Notes under the pieces: model-generated
The model's input: only the letters and a program-made list of their open reading frames with translations
Databases searched by the model: none
Told to the model about the DNA's origin: nothing
NCBI GenBank assembly: GCA_026545225.1
Contig: CM048845.1
Location: 79,040,533 to 79,104,532, forward strand
Length of the DNA stretch: 64,000 nucleotides
Source: Cornus controversa
Lineage: Eukaryota > Streptophyta > Magnoliopsida > Cornales > Cornaceae
Direction of reading: 5' to 3'
Position numbers and translations under genes: made by a program
In this document: piece after piece, positions 10,422-21,052 of the stretch
Layout of the letters: each line of letters begins with the position of its first letter
Numbering within the stretch: position 1 is the stretch's first letter

Positions 10422-10675
10422 TCTTCTCTCTCCGTGCACTCTCTCTCTCTCTCTCACATCCGTTATCTCTCTCTAACCACACACTCTCTCTCATCCGTTC
10501 TTTAACTCCACTCTCTCACACTACTCTCTCTCATCCGTTCTCTCTCTCTAACCCCACACACTCTCTCTCACACTGCACTCTTTCTCTCTCATCCGTTCTC
10601 TATCTCTAACCCCACACACTCTCTTTCACCGTTCTCTCTCTCTAACTCCACTCTCTCTCTCACTGCACTCTCTAT
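10422..10675. repeat. CT-rich minisatellite, right part
   Basis: Variant tandem units built from CTCTCTCTCATCCGTTCT and CTCTAACCCCACACACTCT repeat about five times. They continue the tract at 9150-9357, from which they are separated by the inverted-repeat element. Confidence 0.75.
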
Positions 10676-10980
10676 AAGCACGTGAATGGTGGTGGTAAAG
10701 GCCAACCACTGGCGTCCCTCTGTGGCTCTATTTGGCCCACCATTGGAACGACGGTGCCATTTTTGGATTCTGATCTCGAATACACAGCTTACGAAACCAG
10801 CTTCAGAAGCTAAACAGTATTTCTCTTGAGCTCAAATGGATTGAATGTAGGTAACCTAGAAAGAGAAGCTATGATTTTGATCCCAATTTCAGAGAGAGAG
10901 AAGAAAACAAAAGTAGTAAGGATGAAGAGAGAGAAAGTTCAAAATGCAGAGAGAGACACGTGGGAGGGAAATGGAAACTA
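10676..10980. other. short spacer between minisatellite and TIR element
   Basis: About 300 bases with GAGAGA-rich purine runs on the plus strand. No gene or structural RNA recognised. Confidence 0.3.
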
Positions 10981-11848
10981 GGGGCGCGTTCGCTAACGAG
11001 TATGTTTTTTGTTTTTGTACTCAAAAAAAAATAAAAATATATTCTTGTTTTTTATGAGTGGAAACAGAAAATAGAAATAATGTTCATTAAACTTGTTGTT
11101 CTATATTTTTTAGAACAAAAAATAAAAAACAGTGTTTAGTAACACATTTGTTACACATTTTTTTTTCATATTTAAACTTGTAATTATTAAACAATACAAA
11201 AGAACTTTTCAGCAGAACTAGTCTTCCATATGTTTGATATCATATATATGTCAAAATTAAATTAAATTAAAATTGATATCATATATATGTGAAAATTAAA
11301 TTAAATTAAAATTGATATCATATATATGTAAAAGTTAAGTTAAAAAAATGATACAAGTTAAATGATAATAATAATATATATAACATGTATATCATAAAGA
11401 GTTATTATTTATAAATTATTTTTTTTTTAAAAAAAGATGAAATTAAGAGCATTTTCAAAGTATTTTTTATTTTAATATAGATAATTTATGCACATTATAT
11501 ATTATTATATTAATTTATTATATATTATTTAGCTAAGTAGACAAGAAAAAGATTATAATATGTAAATAAAACAATTGTGCAAAAAATCATGAATAGTGAA
11601 AGTTATGTTTAATATTATATATTATTTAATTAAGTGGGTCCCACTACAGTGAAGAGAATATTTCTCTGCTACAGTGAAGAAACAGAAAAACATCTTTTTT
11701 TTGTTTCTTCTTTCTTTCACAAAAATGAGAAACATCTTTCATTACTGAGAATAAAAACGTTTTAATAAACATATTTTTTATTTTTGTTTTTACCTTTTCA
11801 GAGGATAGAAACAGAAAAACGAAAAATGTTTCCGTTAGTGAATGCACC
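10981..11848. mobile_element. PIF/Tourist-like TIR element with CTA target duplication
   Basis: The left end GGGGCGCGTTCGCTAACG pairs with the right end read inward, GGTGCATTCACTAACG. CTA flanks both sides (10978-10980 and 11849-11851), a 3-bp duplication as expected for PIF/Harbinger-type MITEs. The interior is AT-rich and non-coding and includes the 39-bp tandem repeat at 11233-11350. Confidence 0.68.
11233..11350. repeat. three tandem 39-bp AT-rich units
   Basis: GATATCATATATATGT begins at 11236, 11275 and 11314, followed each time by an AAATTAAATTAAA-type tract; the third unit is degenerate at its end. Confidence 0.85.
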
Positions 11849-12032
11849 CTAGGCGTTTGTAGTTCATGGACACATTCGTTTATATAAGAGAGGACTAGAA
11901 GAAAGAGAGAGAGGAAGGGGCTATGCTATGAGCTATGTCTCGGAAGATGAGTCCAATGGTTCTTCCATCTATTGCGGCTTGCAAAAGAGTATTCACAATT
12001 GTAATAAAAAGAGGAAGTGAGAGAGAATACAA

Positions 12033-12242
12033 GGCCTGTTTGGCAGAGCTTTTGCTTCGACTTTTACGCAGAAGAAAAAGAGAAGCAGAAATAAATTAGG
12101 AAGCTAGTATCCCCAACTTTCTTTAAACGCTCTTTTTGAACTCCGAAACTTTTCCGCCTTACCAATCCAAACACTCTCCAAAACGGCTTTTGAGTTTAAA
12201 AAGCCGAAAGTCGCTTTTCAAAAGTCAATCCAAACAGGGCCT
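12033..12242. mobile_element. short MITE with GGCCTGTTTGG ends
   Basis: GGCCTGTTTGGCA on the left and CCAAACAGGGCC on the right form terminal inverted repeats around about 210 bases of non-coding sequence. The interior also pairs partly (GCTTTTGCTTCGACTTTT against AAAAGCGACTTTCGG-type sequence). Target duplication is unclear. Confidence 0.65.
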
Positions 12243-12379
12243 AAGTATGGGTGAAGTCCAGAAAACACACTGAGATATGCATATTGTGCGTGAGGGAATT
12301 GACTTATTCGCATGAAAAATAAATTTTGAAATGTTTCCATAATACGAACAATATGCATATATTTTTTTAACTTTACCCA

Positions 12380-13010
12380 ATTAGCAAATGCTAGAGAAAC
12401 TAACCAAGCATTTTGTAGTAAAATCAAATCTTTTACAAGGAGTGCTAGTAGTAGCTCATTGATGGATAGAAATTAATCACAAAAATTTAATATTTTTTTG
12501 TAATAAATATCTTATTTTTTTTCATTGGTCCTACCACTCGTCTTAAGATAATTCGTGTGACAGGCATTAATTAGATAGGAAGAAAACTTATCCAAAAACT
12601 TTAATTGGACATAGAATTTGAATATAAATCGGTTTGAGAACTGTGTTGTGTCTTTATCGTTTTTGGCAAGAAAATACTTTTATTGTGCACCTACTTAATT
12701 TCATTTTATGAAAACAAGAAAAGAAAATGAAAATACCTTTGTGTTAAAATAGAATGTTTCACAGAGAGTACTTTCCTCCTTAATTTTATTTGGTTGGTTG
12801 CTGTTAAAACTGATTCTTAAATGAAATTTGTCTTATGCAAAAGATGGATATTACTTAATCCATCCTTGGGCTAACATGCTATCCTTATCATTTCCGACTT
12901 CATTAAAGAGAAAAATGAAATATTATTGTTTATGAAAAAGGCAGCCAATAATTTGAACATTACAACTATTTATAAGCACTCTAACTCTATAAAACCTTAA
13001 GAACTAACCT
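12380..13010. repeat. duplicated spacer block 3' of SUVH copy 2
   Basis: 12746-12900 matches 28990-29130 (for example GATTCTTAA, GATATTACTTAAT, CCATCCTTG). 12905-13010 matches 37270-37380 (AGGCAGCCAATAATTTGA, CACTCTAACTCTATAAAACC). 12380-12440 resembles 20590-20640. The block is non-coding, and the second locus is split by an 8-kb insertion. Confidence 0.7.
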
Positions 13011-13084
13011 TAAAAATTTTGTCAAATCTCGTCCTCTCCATATATCAATTAACGCCTCACATGAAAAAGAAAAAATCTTTCGGC

Positions 13085-13480
13085 TTCACTCCGAATCCTA
13101 ATAAAAATAAAGTAACCTCGACAAAATAGAAGACACCAAGGGCACTGGCAAAAGAGGCCGTAAGCTACAATCAACATCAAAGAGTTCATGGCTACTGCTA
13201 CTTACAATGTCAGCAACCAAAAATCATATAGCCAAAGCAATAGTAAGAGAGGGAACATGAATAGAAACAGCAGCATGAAATCAATGGAAGGCTAGCAAGA
13301 CTGGGCAATCCTGCTACCAGAATTGGCCAACTGCAAAGTTGCAGCCCCACAGCTGTACAATAGAAAGTAAATAATAGAAGTACTACAAGGCAGAAGCATG
13401 TAAAGTCAAGTATTGACAAGGAGACTTAAATTGCGAAACAAAAGATCCCTGTTCATTGAGATACTAAATTTCATTTCATC
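13085..13480 (-). repeat. conserved 3' block of SUVH copy 2
   Basis: The segment with AAGAGGCCGTAAGCTAC, ATCAAAGAGTTCATGG and ACTTACAATGTCAG recurs 3' of copies 3 (about 23000-23640) and 4 (about 45020-45950), always in the same orientation. Short open frames here are not conserved in frame between copies, so I read it as 3'UTR or downstream flank rather than a separate coding gene. Copy 2 lacks the middle part found in copy 4. Confidence 0.6.
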
Positions 13481-13493
13481 TATTACAAATGCG

Positions 13494-16400
13494 TCAATAA
13501 ATCCTTCCAGTACACACTGTTGAACCACAATAGCATCTCTTCATTTTGATATTTCCATTTGTATCACAAATCTGATTCACCAAACAATTGTAATCATAAC
13601 TCAGTTCCTTTAAGGGAGGAATATTATCCGCAGCAAAGAGCATTATATGGGGCATTGTCATGTCATCGTGATCATAAAGGACATTCTGAGCATAAAGATT
13701 AGGAGAGCAACTGTGGTTGATGAACCTCCCCACATTTCCATACTGTGTTGCATCGATGGTGTAGCCAACATCCTCGTCAACCACGCTAAAACTTGATTGT
13801 GCATCATGCTTGAGAGTTTGAGTTCCATCACTGAGAGAACAGTTCTTGTAGTTTTGCCCAATATCAAACAAATACTCATCATAACCAGTTTTTTTATCAG
13901 CTTCCTTCTCTTCAAGAAGCTCTCCAGTGTACTCACATATAAAACTTCCAGAAGTAATAGAAGTTAGGGATCCAACACCCCAGCCCCTTGACTCTGTTTT
14001 GAAAATTTCAAGCTGAATTTTCATACCATGCTGGCTGACTCTGTTACAGCAAGAAGGAGGGCACTTGCAAGAAGGACCACACTCATACACAAGAGGCTTC
14101 ACTTCAACAATAGCTCCATTATGGTTGTATGGGATCGCTCCCCCATTCTTTAGTGTGCACAAGCATTTTTCAGGATCCAAGCATCCATCGGTACAGTCAC
14201 AACCCTTGGGAGGATTAGGGCGATACCAATCAGGATAAATCATCCTGGTCATGTATGTGAACGATGGGGGTTTCTCATTGTCTATTGAGTTCACAGCACA
14301 AATAGGAAATCTCTCTTTCCCTCCTGATATATCATCAACACAAAGACCCTTCCGTATTTTATATTTTTTTGAATTTTGCACTTCCTTCCAAACAAGCTCT
14401 GGTTGGCCTGGAATTCTTGTCAACTCAAACTTATAAACCAGCTTACCATGAGGTCCGGGTTCCTGCCAGTACCTCTTTACAATGTACAGGCCATCATAAG
14501 TGTATGTCATAACTGTCTTAGCTCTTGCATTTGATGAGTCAGAGGCCTTTGTCTCTCTCGATCCACGGATCACACGCACAGGATTCTTCACTGATATACT
14601 GTTCTTCAAAGCCAAGTTTCCTCTTTTAAGTTTCTGGTCTTCAGGTTGCTTATTGTGACCTACTAGATTTCCTCCTTGTCCAGAGTATATTAAGACATCA
14701 GCATTGTCCAGAACATCATCATAACCCCCTGAAGCAACAATACTAATTGCAATGATCTCTCCAACACCATCCTTCATGCAATCTATCCCAGCCTGGGTCT
14801 GGCGATGCACGCCAATAAGAAAAAGCTCCACCCTGTACTGGAATTCATCGCCTACCTCAACTCCTGGAACTGCTCCCAGTATTTTTTTGCCAGTGTTAAC
14901 TTCTTTTCCTTTGTTCCTGACAATCTTTATCGCTTCAAGATCAACCCTTTTGCTCTGCCTCAACTTTGCTTGTAGCCCAAATTTTGCTTCTTCCCCTTGC
15001 AAGAGCTTCCTACAAATAGTTTGGAAGAAATATAGCGTTTCCCTCACTTTGTTTCGGGCATCACCATGATTTGAACTATTTGGACCATAACAGGGGGGCA
15101 GACGTATATCAAAATCATGCAGTCGTTGAAACTGCTCTTTCTCATCGCAGACAGGTAGTGCACCTGGGCTTCCATAAGCTGCCTTCCCAGCAAATATTGA
15201 TTTCCCCTTCGAAGAATTTCCTCTTGAATATTCTGCTTCATACTTATTTTTCCGACCAACAATTCTAGACTTCTCTCGCCCAGTGAAATCCAGTTTCTTT
15301 AATTTGCTTCCACTCGTACCAGCATCTGGTCTAGTTTTTGAAGCCCCTTTCCTCCCCTGCTTCCACAGACAATTTGGTGCAGCCATCAGACCTTGCCCAA
15401 TCACCCTGTCGTCCACTCCACATCCCAACCCAACATGATCACCCAAAAGCCTTCGCTTAGGACTTTTGTCATGTGAGTGAACCATAATCTCCTTCACTGC
15501 TTTCCCCAGTGAATCTCTTACATCCTCGGAATCCCTTTTAATTACTGCCTGGGACTTGTTTCGTGGCCCAGGCACGGTTCCTCTCGATTCACTCTTCTGA
15601 GCATTCCCATCACGAACATCCCTTTTTGATTCTACGATGCTAGCCCTTGCTGTCTGTGTCAATTGCCAATCATCCACACCAGCCCCCACTATGTCCCTCG
15701 ATGGCCTCCCAGTTGCACCAGTCCTCTTTGTGCCACCAAAACTCTTGTTTCTCAAAACAATTCTCAGGCGCCCTTCCTCATTTGGGCACGGATCATTCCT
15801 ACCACAAAGTGGAGGGTAAGTTCGGGTAGCCAAAACTTGTCTTCGTCGATAATATTTTTTCAGGACAGTCGCCTCCGAAACATTGGCATCACCAGTAGGC
15901 CACTGCTGTGGAGACAACCTTTTTGCACTAGCCATCGAAACCATCCCATCATCCAAAGCACCAATCTCCAACACAGATTTGTTTTCTGGTGCACCTTCTC
16001 TCTTCACCAAGGCCTGAACCTCCACCTCATATAACTCCTTCGACAATTCCAGTGCAAGACATTCTAAATCTTTCCGCGATCCAATTCCCAATACCTTCGT
16101 ATGTGTTGAAGTTTTCTCATCCTCACTGACCATCCCTAAAATATCCACCACATTCCCCGCCAAACCGCCTGATGATTCAGCCATGTCTGGCCGAATTTGA
16201 CCTTTCACCACTTCATGAGACTGCAATTCAACCCGAACCTCAGAAGTTCTAACACAATCACCTACTCCAACATCAGTCCTGCTTTCACCATCCACCAAAT
16301 TCTCCTTATCACCAGCCAATGCCACCACATTTTCCTTTTGCCTCAAATTAACCGGCGGAGCATTTCGCCCACACCACGGAGGATAATCACTAATGCAAGA

Positions 16401-17033
16401 AACCTTCCGGGGCTTATACTTGACCTCCAAAACACTAGAAGACGACCTCTTTGCACTAGCCATCAAAACCATTCCATCATCCAAAGCACCAATTTCCAAC
16501 ACAGTTTTGTTTTCTGGTGCATCTTCTCTCTTCACCAAGGCCTGAACCTCCACCTCATGCAACTCCTTCGACAACTCCAGTGCAAGGCATTCTAAATCTT
16601 TTCGCGACCCAATTCCCAATACCTCCATATTTGTTGACATTTTCTCATCCTCACTGACCATCCCGTGAATATCCACCACCTTCCCCACCAAACCACCCGA
16701 TGATTCAATCATTTCTGGCCGAATTCGACCTTTCACCATTTCATCAGACTGGAATTCAACCCGAACCTCAGAGGTTCTAACACAATCAGCCACCACAACA
16801 TCAGTCCTCCTTTCACCATCCACCAAATTCTCCTTATCACCAACGAATGCCACCACATTTTCCTTTTGCCTCAAATTAACTGGCAGAGCATCTCGTCCAC
16901 ACCCCGGAGGATAATCACGAATGCACGAAACCTTCCGGGGCTTATACTTGACCTCCAAAACACTAGAGGCGCTTTCCAAAGGCCGCTTCCTCGAATTCCC
17001 ATCAGATAGACCACCATTCAACAAAAACACCAT
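13494..17033 (-). CDS. SUVH5/6-like H3K9 methyltransferase, copy 2
   Basis: 1179-residue SRA-SET protein, predicted to bind methylated DNA and methylate H3K9. The start at 17033 (MVFLLNGGLSDGN) is conserved among copies; an upstream ATG at 17102 falls inside the 5'UTR intron. Two N-terminal modules follow each other with a 528-bp (176-codon) period (VLEVKYKPRKVSC at about aa 25 and 200), then a third RDYPP-like motif, here RTYPPLCGRN. SRA lies at about aa 718-870 (VPGVEVGDEFQYRVE, SGGYDD, YSGQGGN). Pre-SET is near 936-995 (GCDCTDGC, CxCPPSCCN). SET is near 1020-1145, with GWGV, GSFICEYTGE, RFINHSCSPN and ELSYDYN. Post-SET ends the protein with CYCGSTVC. All expected zinc cysteines and the SET motifs are present, so this is the copy most likely to be an active enzyme. 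Confidence 0.95.
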   Translation of the reverse strand: MVFLLNGGLSDGNSRKRPLESASSVLEVKYKPRKVSCIRDYPPGCGRDALPVNLRQKENVVAFVGDKENLVDGERRTDVVVADCVRTSEVRVEFQSDEMVKGRIRPEMIESSGGLVGKVVDIHGMVSEDEKMSTNMEVLGIGSRKDLECLALELSKELHEVEVQALVKREDAPENKTVLEIGALDDGMVLMASAKRSSSSVLEVKYKPRKVSCISDYPPWCGRNAPPVNLRQKENVVALAGDKENLVDGESRTDVGVGDCVRTSEVRVELQSHEVVKGQIRPDMAESSGGLAGNVVDILGMVSEDEKTSTHTKVLGIGSRKDLECLALELSKELYEVEVQALVKREGAPENKSVLEIGALDDGMVSMASAKRLSPQQWPTGDANVSEATVLKKYYRRRQVLATRTYPPLCGRNDPCPNEEGRLRIVLRNKSFGGTKRTGATGRPSRDIVGAGVDDWQLTQTARASIVESKRDVRDGNAQKSESRGTVPGPRNKSQAVIKRDSEDVRDSLGKAVKEIMVHSHDKSPKRRLLGDHVGLGCGVDDRVIGQGLMAAPNCLWKQGRKGASKTRPDAGTSGSKLKKLDFTGREKSRIVGRKNKYEAEYSRGNSSKGKSIFAGKAAYGSPGALPVCDEKEQFQRLHDFDIRLPPCYGPNSSNHGDARNKVRETLYFFQTICRKLLQGEEAKFGLQAKLRQSKRVDLEAIKIVRNKGKEVNTGKKILGAVPGVEVGDEFQYRVELFLIGVHRQTQAGIDCMKDGVGEIIAISIVASGGYDDVLDNADVLIYSGQGGNLVGHNKQPEDQKLKRGNLALKNSISVKNPVRVIRGSRETKASDSSNARAKTVMTYTYDGLYIVKRYWQEPGPHGKLVYKFELTRIPGQPELVWKEVQNSKKYKIRKGLCVDDISGGKERFPICAVNSIDNEKPPSFTYMTRMIYPDWYRPNPPKGCDCTDGCLDPEKCLCTLKNGGAIPYNHNGAIVEVKPLVYECGPSCKCPPSCCNRVSQHGMKIQLEIFKTESRGWGVGSLTSITSGSFICEYTGELLEEKEADKKTGYDEYLFDIGQNYKNCSLSDGTQTLKHDAQSSFSVVDEDVGYTIDATQYGNVGRFINHSCSPNLYAQNVLYDHDDMTMPHIMLFAADNIPPLKELSYDYNCLVNQICDTNGNIKMKRCYCGSTVCTGRIY
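16403..16958 (-). repeat. tandem N-terminal module pair in SUVH copy 2 (first unit)
   Basis: The CCTTCCGGGG mark of the module head occurs at 16931 and 16403, 528 bases apart. The 9 extra bases relative to the 519-bp period of copy 1 encode the additional residues in GKVVDI. The second unit continues down to about 15930. Confidence 0.85.
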
Positions 17034-17072
17034 TCTCAATACCCCCAACAAAAAAAAATTACCGTTTGGTTG

Positions 17073-17266
17073 CTGAGAAAAAATAGAACAAGAACAAATC
17101 AAAAGAAAAAGTAAAAATAAATCAGATTAGAACTCAGAGTCTAATGAATTGCAAGTAAACCTGCAGCTTATAAGCATAAAAAGTAACATAAACAGTGAGT
17201 TTGTAAAAAATAAAAACAAAGTAGGGTTTGACTCCATTAAAAAGAAACTGAAAGAAAAGTGTGTAC
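17073..17266 (-). other. 5'UTR intron of SUVH copy 2
   Basis: Donor CAG|GTACAC and acceptor TTTTCTCAG|CAACC on the minus strand, 194 nt. The reading frame stays open upstream of the conserved ATG into this intron, so an unspliced transcript could add 23 residues starting at 17102. Confidence 0.75.
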
Positions 17267-17700
17267 CTGATATGAAGATGAGTTGCGAGTTGTATTAGTT
17301 CTTGAGAGAAATATTCAATGGCGAGTCATTGTGATTGAAGAGAGTGGGTGAAATGGATATGATATATTAGTTATTCATGGTCGAAAATTTTCTGCAAGGG
17401 CTTTGTAACAACCAAAATGTGAGCCAGTGAGTGACTGATAAAAATGGAAATGCTCACTGCGAAATGAACTACAGTATACTAAAAGCGGCAAAGGAAATAG
17501 GAAGATATGCTATTATAGTTATGCCCCTGGTTTTCTGTGTATTATCGGTTCTACCACGTGGCGTGAATGGGAAATCAGGGGGTTTATGTTGGAAAGAGCT
17601 TCATAAGGAAAATTTGAAAGCGACGCCGTTAGATAAGAGTACGCGCTTCACACGTGAAAAGATGATTAATATTTTTGGGGTGCAATTACGACGGATTTAA
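17267..17700 (-). promoter_or_regulatory. conserved promoter/5' exon block of SUVH copy 2
   Basis: Same block as upstream of copies 1, 3 and 4. The G-box CACGTG is intact at 17555-17560. The adjoining E2F-like site is mutated to GCGTGAAT (17561-17568). The second ACGTG core (CACACGTGAAA) lies near 17650. An apparent 89-residue plus-strand frame here is not conserved in the other copies and is taken as chance. Confidence 0.65.
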
Positions 17701-19740
17701 CTTGAAAAAAAGATGACCAAGGGGGAGTCTCACCGTGAACACCCCTTTGCAGTGTTGTATTGAGAAAAAAATTTCTCAAAACATTTTTCTAATATTAAAC
17801 TAAAAACTTGTGACTTATATTTTGAAATCATGAAACTCTGAACAGATTACTCACTGATCGAATTGCAAAAAATATCCCCTTCAACCTGTAACGATTTGCA
17901 TTAACCTCTTTTTTTAAAAAATTTTACACAAATCATACTAAACTTATAAAAAACAATAATTAAAGAAGAAAATTTAACAATCTTACTGTGGACTCCCCAA
18001 ATACCAAGGCCCATAAAACCAACTCAATCCCCATCTGAGTTGCCCGGCGCAACATAAGCACAAACATCATACCTTCAAGATGACATGGGTCATTAGCAAA
18101 TAAGATAAAATCAACTCCAACAGGCTCACGTTCACCACTTGTCGAATAATCATTATTACAGCCCACATCTTGCTTCAAAGAATAGTTAGTCACTTTACCC
18201 AGATAAAACATGAACAACCCCAACAGACACAATGATAACGAAGGAGATGGCCTCAAAAATATTAAAGAGCACAAGACAAGAAGAAGGAAGGACTATAAAA
18301 AGGGAGAGTAGGATAGAGAGAGAGGGTTGGGTTTTTTATGCTCTAGTAAGTGAAATAAAAAGGAAGAATAGATCAAAGGCTTGTATTTGTTCGAATTCCA
18401 TAAAAATTCAATACACGTTCAGTCATTTATATAAGAACTTGAGTGAGTGTTCAGAAATTTCCCAAACATTTTCGAGCATCTACACTTACCAAATTGATGA
18501 TTAAACTTTAGATATCTTGTATTTTTTTTTTGTAGGACTATAATGGTGCTGAGTATGGTTATAAAACCTTATATACAACAACAAATGGCTAATATTAAAT
18601 TTCATCAAATAAAATCGGAAACTATGATCCAATTAGGTCTTCTTTGGAATTGATTCTCAACAGTTAAGAAGTACTTTTAACTCAAAAAAATGTATTGAGA
18701 AGCATTTGGTGATGAAAGAAAGCGTGTTTAGGAAGTAAAGTTTGAATTCAAAACGCGCTTTTTGATGAAGCTTAAAATTGGAGCTTTTGAAATTACATTC
18801 GCAATAGTTGTTTAATATTTTAGATCAATTTTTTTTTTTTTGGACAATATAATTCATATATATTTTTTTATAAATACAATATTACCTCTTATATAGTATA
18901 TTTAAAATTAAAAAATATATAAAAATAAGTTTGTGTTGAGATTTTTCAACTCAAGTTCAACTCTAATTTTAAAAATAGTGGTCAAAACTCGTGAAAAAAT
19001 CGAATTGAGCTCTAGTTGCTTTGAATTGTCCTTCAAATTGCACATCTAGACAGACTAATTCACATCTTATTATTGTATGAGTAAAATAGTAAAATTAATA
19101 ATAAAAGTCTTTTAAGTAGCACCACCAAACAACTTTAAGTATAAAAAGTATTTTATAAAATACATCACCAAACGCTTAGTATGTTTTTTACTCACCACAC
19201 TTTTATAACAGTTCTACCAATGAAAGCGCTTTCATCATTACAACAGTAATGTCAAAAGAGCACAAACACACAAGTATTATAGTTCAATGGGAAACAAGTG
19301 ATTTGAAAGGGTACAAACACAAGTATTATAATTCAATGCTATAACTTCTTGAAACAAGTGGTTTGAGTCTCAATGTGAACAAAAAAGTGTGTGAATCTTC
19401 TAATTAAAAAAATATATATTAGTAATCTTTAAAATATATATTGCATAAGACCGACAAAATACAAGACAACATAAGAAGTATGTTGGTTATATCCTTCAAG
19501 AATCAACCAATGAAAACTTTGGGGAAAAAAAAAAAATCAACCGATGAAATTTAAAACACTAAAGAAAATTTCGTCATTTAGTTTCGGATATAAAAATCAA
19601 CCGATGAAATTTAGTTTCGGAAAGTTTTACTTTCGTGCACATATTTCTTCACATGGTATGGTGTGAATACATTCAATAACCCTCCATCATAGCGGAGACT
19701 ATGATCTGATTACACACAAGTAAAACTTTTTTTTTCTTCT
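17701..19740. other. AT-rich spacer with repeat scraps
   Basis: 17790-17850 resembles flanks at 26750-26810 and 53120-53180 (CTAATATTAAACTAAAAACTT, TTTGAAATCATGAAACT), which places it in the duplicated unit. 17960-18300 contains a minus-strand open stretch (VDFILFANDPCHLEGMMFVL) that I do not recognise. 18640-19210 looks like a decayed element. 19260-19370 has a 50-60 bp direct repeat (CAAACACAAGTATTATA-type). No convincing gene. Confidence 0.35.
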
Positions 19741-20890
19741 GTTATTTGGGCTTATGTTGATGGTCTGTGTTAACTTTGTAGCTTCCAAGAAGCTTCACAA
19801 ATATTCCATTCAATGCCCATTAGTCTTTATATTGTTCCTGTCAAATTGTGTTTGCCAAATTTGTAACTTTGGGTCCATGTGCTTGCCTTGAGCTTACTCA
19901 TCTCAATGCGAACGCGCTGTTTAAATTCAACAGTGTTGACTTAAATATATGAAAACGAAAGCAAAATACGAAATAATATGAATACAGTGAGATGATAAAT
20001 AATAATAAAAAAGGACAAGACAAGAGTATAGTAAAGATATATTAAAAATATATATAATATTATTATATATGCAAATAATAATTTTAACTCATTTATTCTT
20101 ATAATTTTAAATCAAATCACTAACTTGGAGTTTAGAGTTAGATTTTTGTTATATTTGTTTGTAGGATAAAATGCACTAATCTTTCTTGTAGTTTGTCCTA
20201 ATTATACGCACATGTTATATTTGTAAAAAAATTATACTTACTTCCCTCTTGTCTAAATATTGACTAAAAAGTCCTCTAACCCATTAAAATAATAAGGAAT
20301 AATCATTTCCAAATAATGAGAGTATAATGATTATTTCAACGTGTTAAAAGAAGATGAATGTAACTATTTTACAAACATAGCACTCGTGTGTAATTATGCC
20401 AAATTTAAGAGAGGTTATTGTATTTTATCCATGGTTTTAAATATTTTAGAGTATGCAAGTATCCAAATTGTAATTTTATTCAAAACCAATTCCGCCCGCC
20501 ATCATCACTAAATGGTAAAGAGGGTGCTATATGAACACAGAACCCCGCTATGACATTGTGTGTACCTATCAAAAACACTCACTAAAATAGCAAATGCCAG
20601 AGACACAAACTTGGCATTTTGTAAATAAATCAAATCTTTTATTGTGCACCTAATTTCTTTTTTGAAAAATAATATTTATAGTAGTATTCTAAAAGAAGAA
20701 AGACTTAACCAACTAAATAAGACAAGAAAAGAAATTAAAAAGATCTTTTGACCTCAAAATAAAAAAATACAAATAACACAAAAAATCAAATCAAATTGAA
20801 CATGACTCGATGTGTTAAAAAATTGTCAAAATGACTAAAATCTACTCCATGAGATATTCCATATATGGAAAAGCATGACATAATTTTGGG
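19741..20890. repeat. duplicated spacer blocks next to the lost SUVH copy
   Basis: 19740-20600 matches 6880-7560. 20770-20890 matches 37440-37560 (AAATTGAACA, CCAAAATGACTAAAATCTAC-type sequence, GCATGACATAATTTTGGGC). The right edge joins abruptly to a SUVH promoter block at about 20895, with no SUVH gene body. Confidence 0.65.
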
Positions 20891-20894
20891 CGAA

Positions 20895-21052
20895 AATGAA
20901 AATGAAAATGGAAATGCTCACTGCGAATTAAACTATACTATAAGCGGTAAAGGAAATAGGAAGCTATGATATTACAGTTATGTCCTGGTTTTCTGTTTAT
21001 TATCCGTTCTACCACGTGGGCGAATGTTGGTTAACGTTGAGCTTCATTAGGA
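20895..21052 (-). promoter_or_regulatory. orphan SUVH promoter block, part 1
   Basis: This stretch reads like the upstream block of the SUVH copies: GAAATGCTCACTGCGAA, ACTATAAGCGG, GGTTTTCTGTTTATTATC and a G-box at 21013-21018 followed by GGCGAAT. No SUVH 5'UTR intron or coding sequence lies 3' of it on the minus strand, so the gene it served has been deleted. It breaks off at a transposon and resumes at 22107 and 22650. Confidence 0.75.

Noticed and set aside
17431-17700. 89-residue plus-strand frame upstream of SUVH copy 2
   Set aside because: It lies in the conserved promoter block and the frame is not kept in the equivalent blocks of copies 1, 3 and 4.
17960-18274. Minus-strand open stretch of about 100 residues
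   Set aside because: No family resemblance, splice context or duplicated partner found; kept only as a note in the spacer entry.
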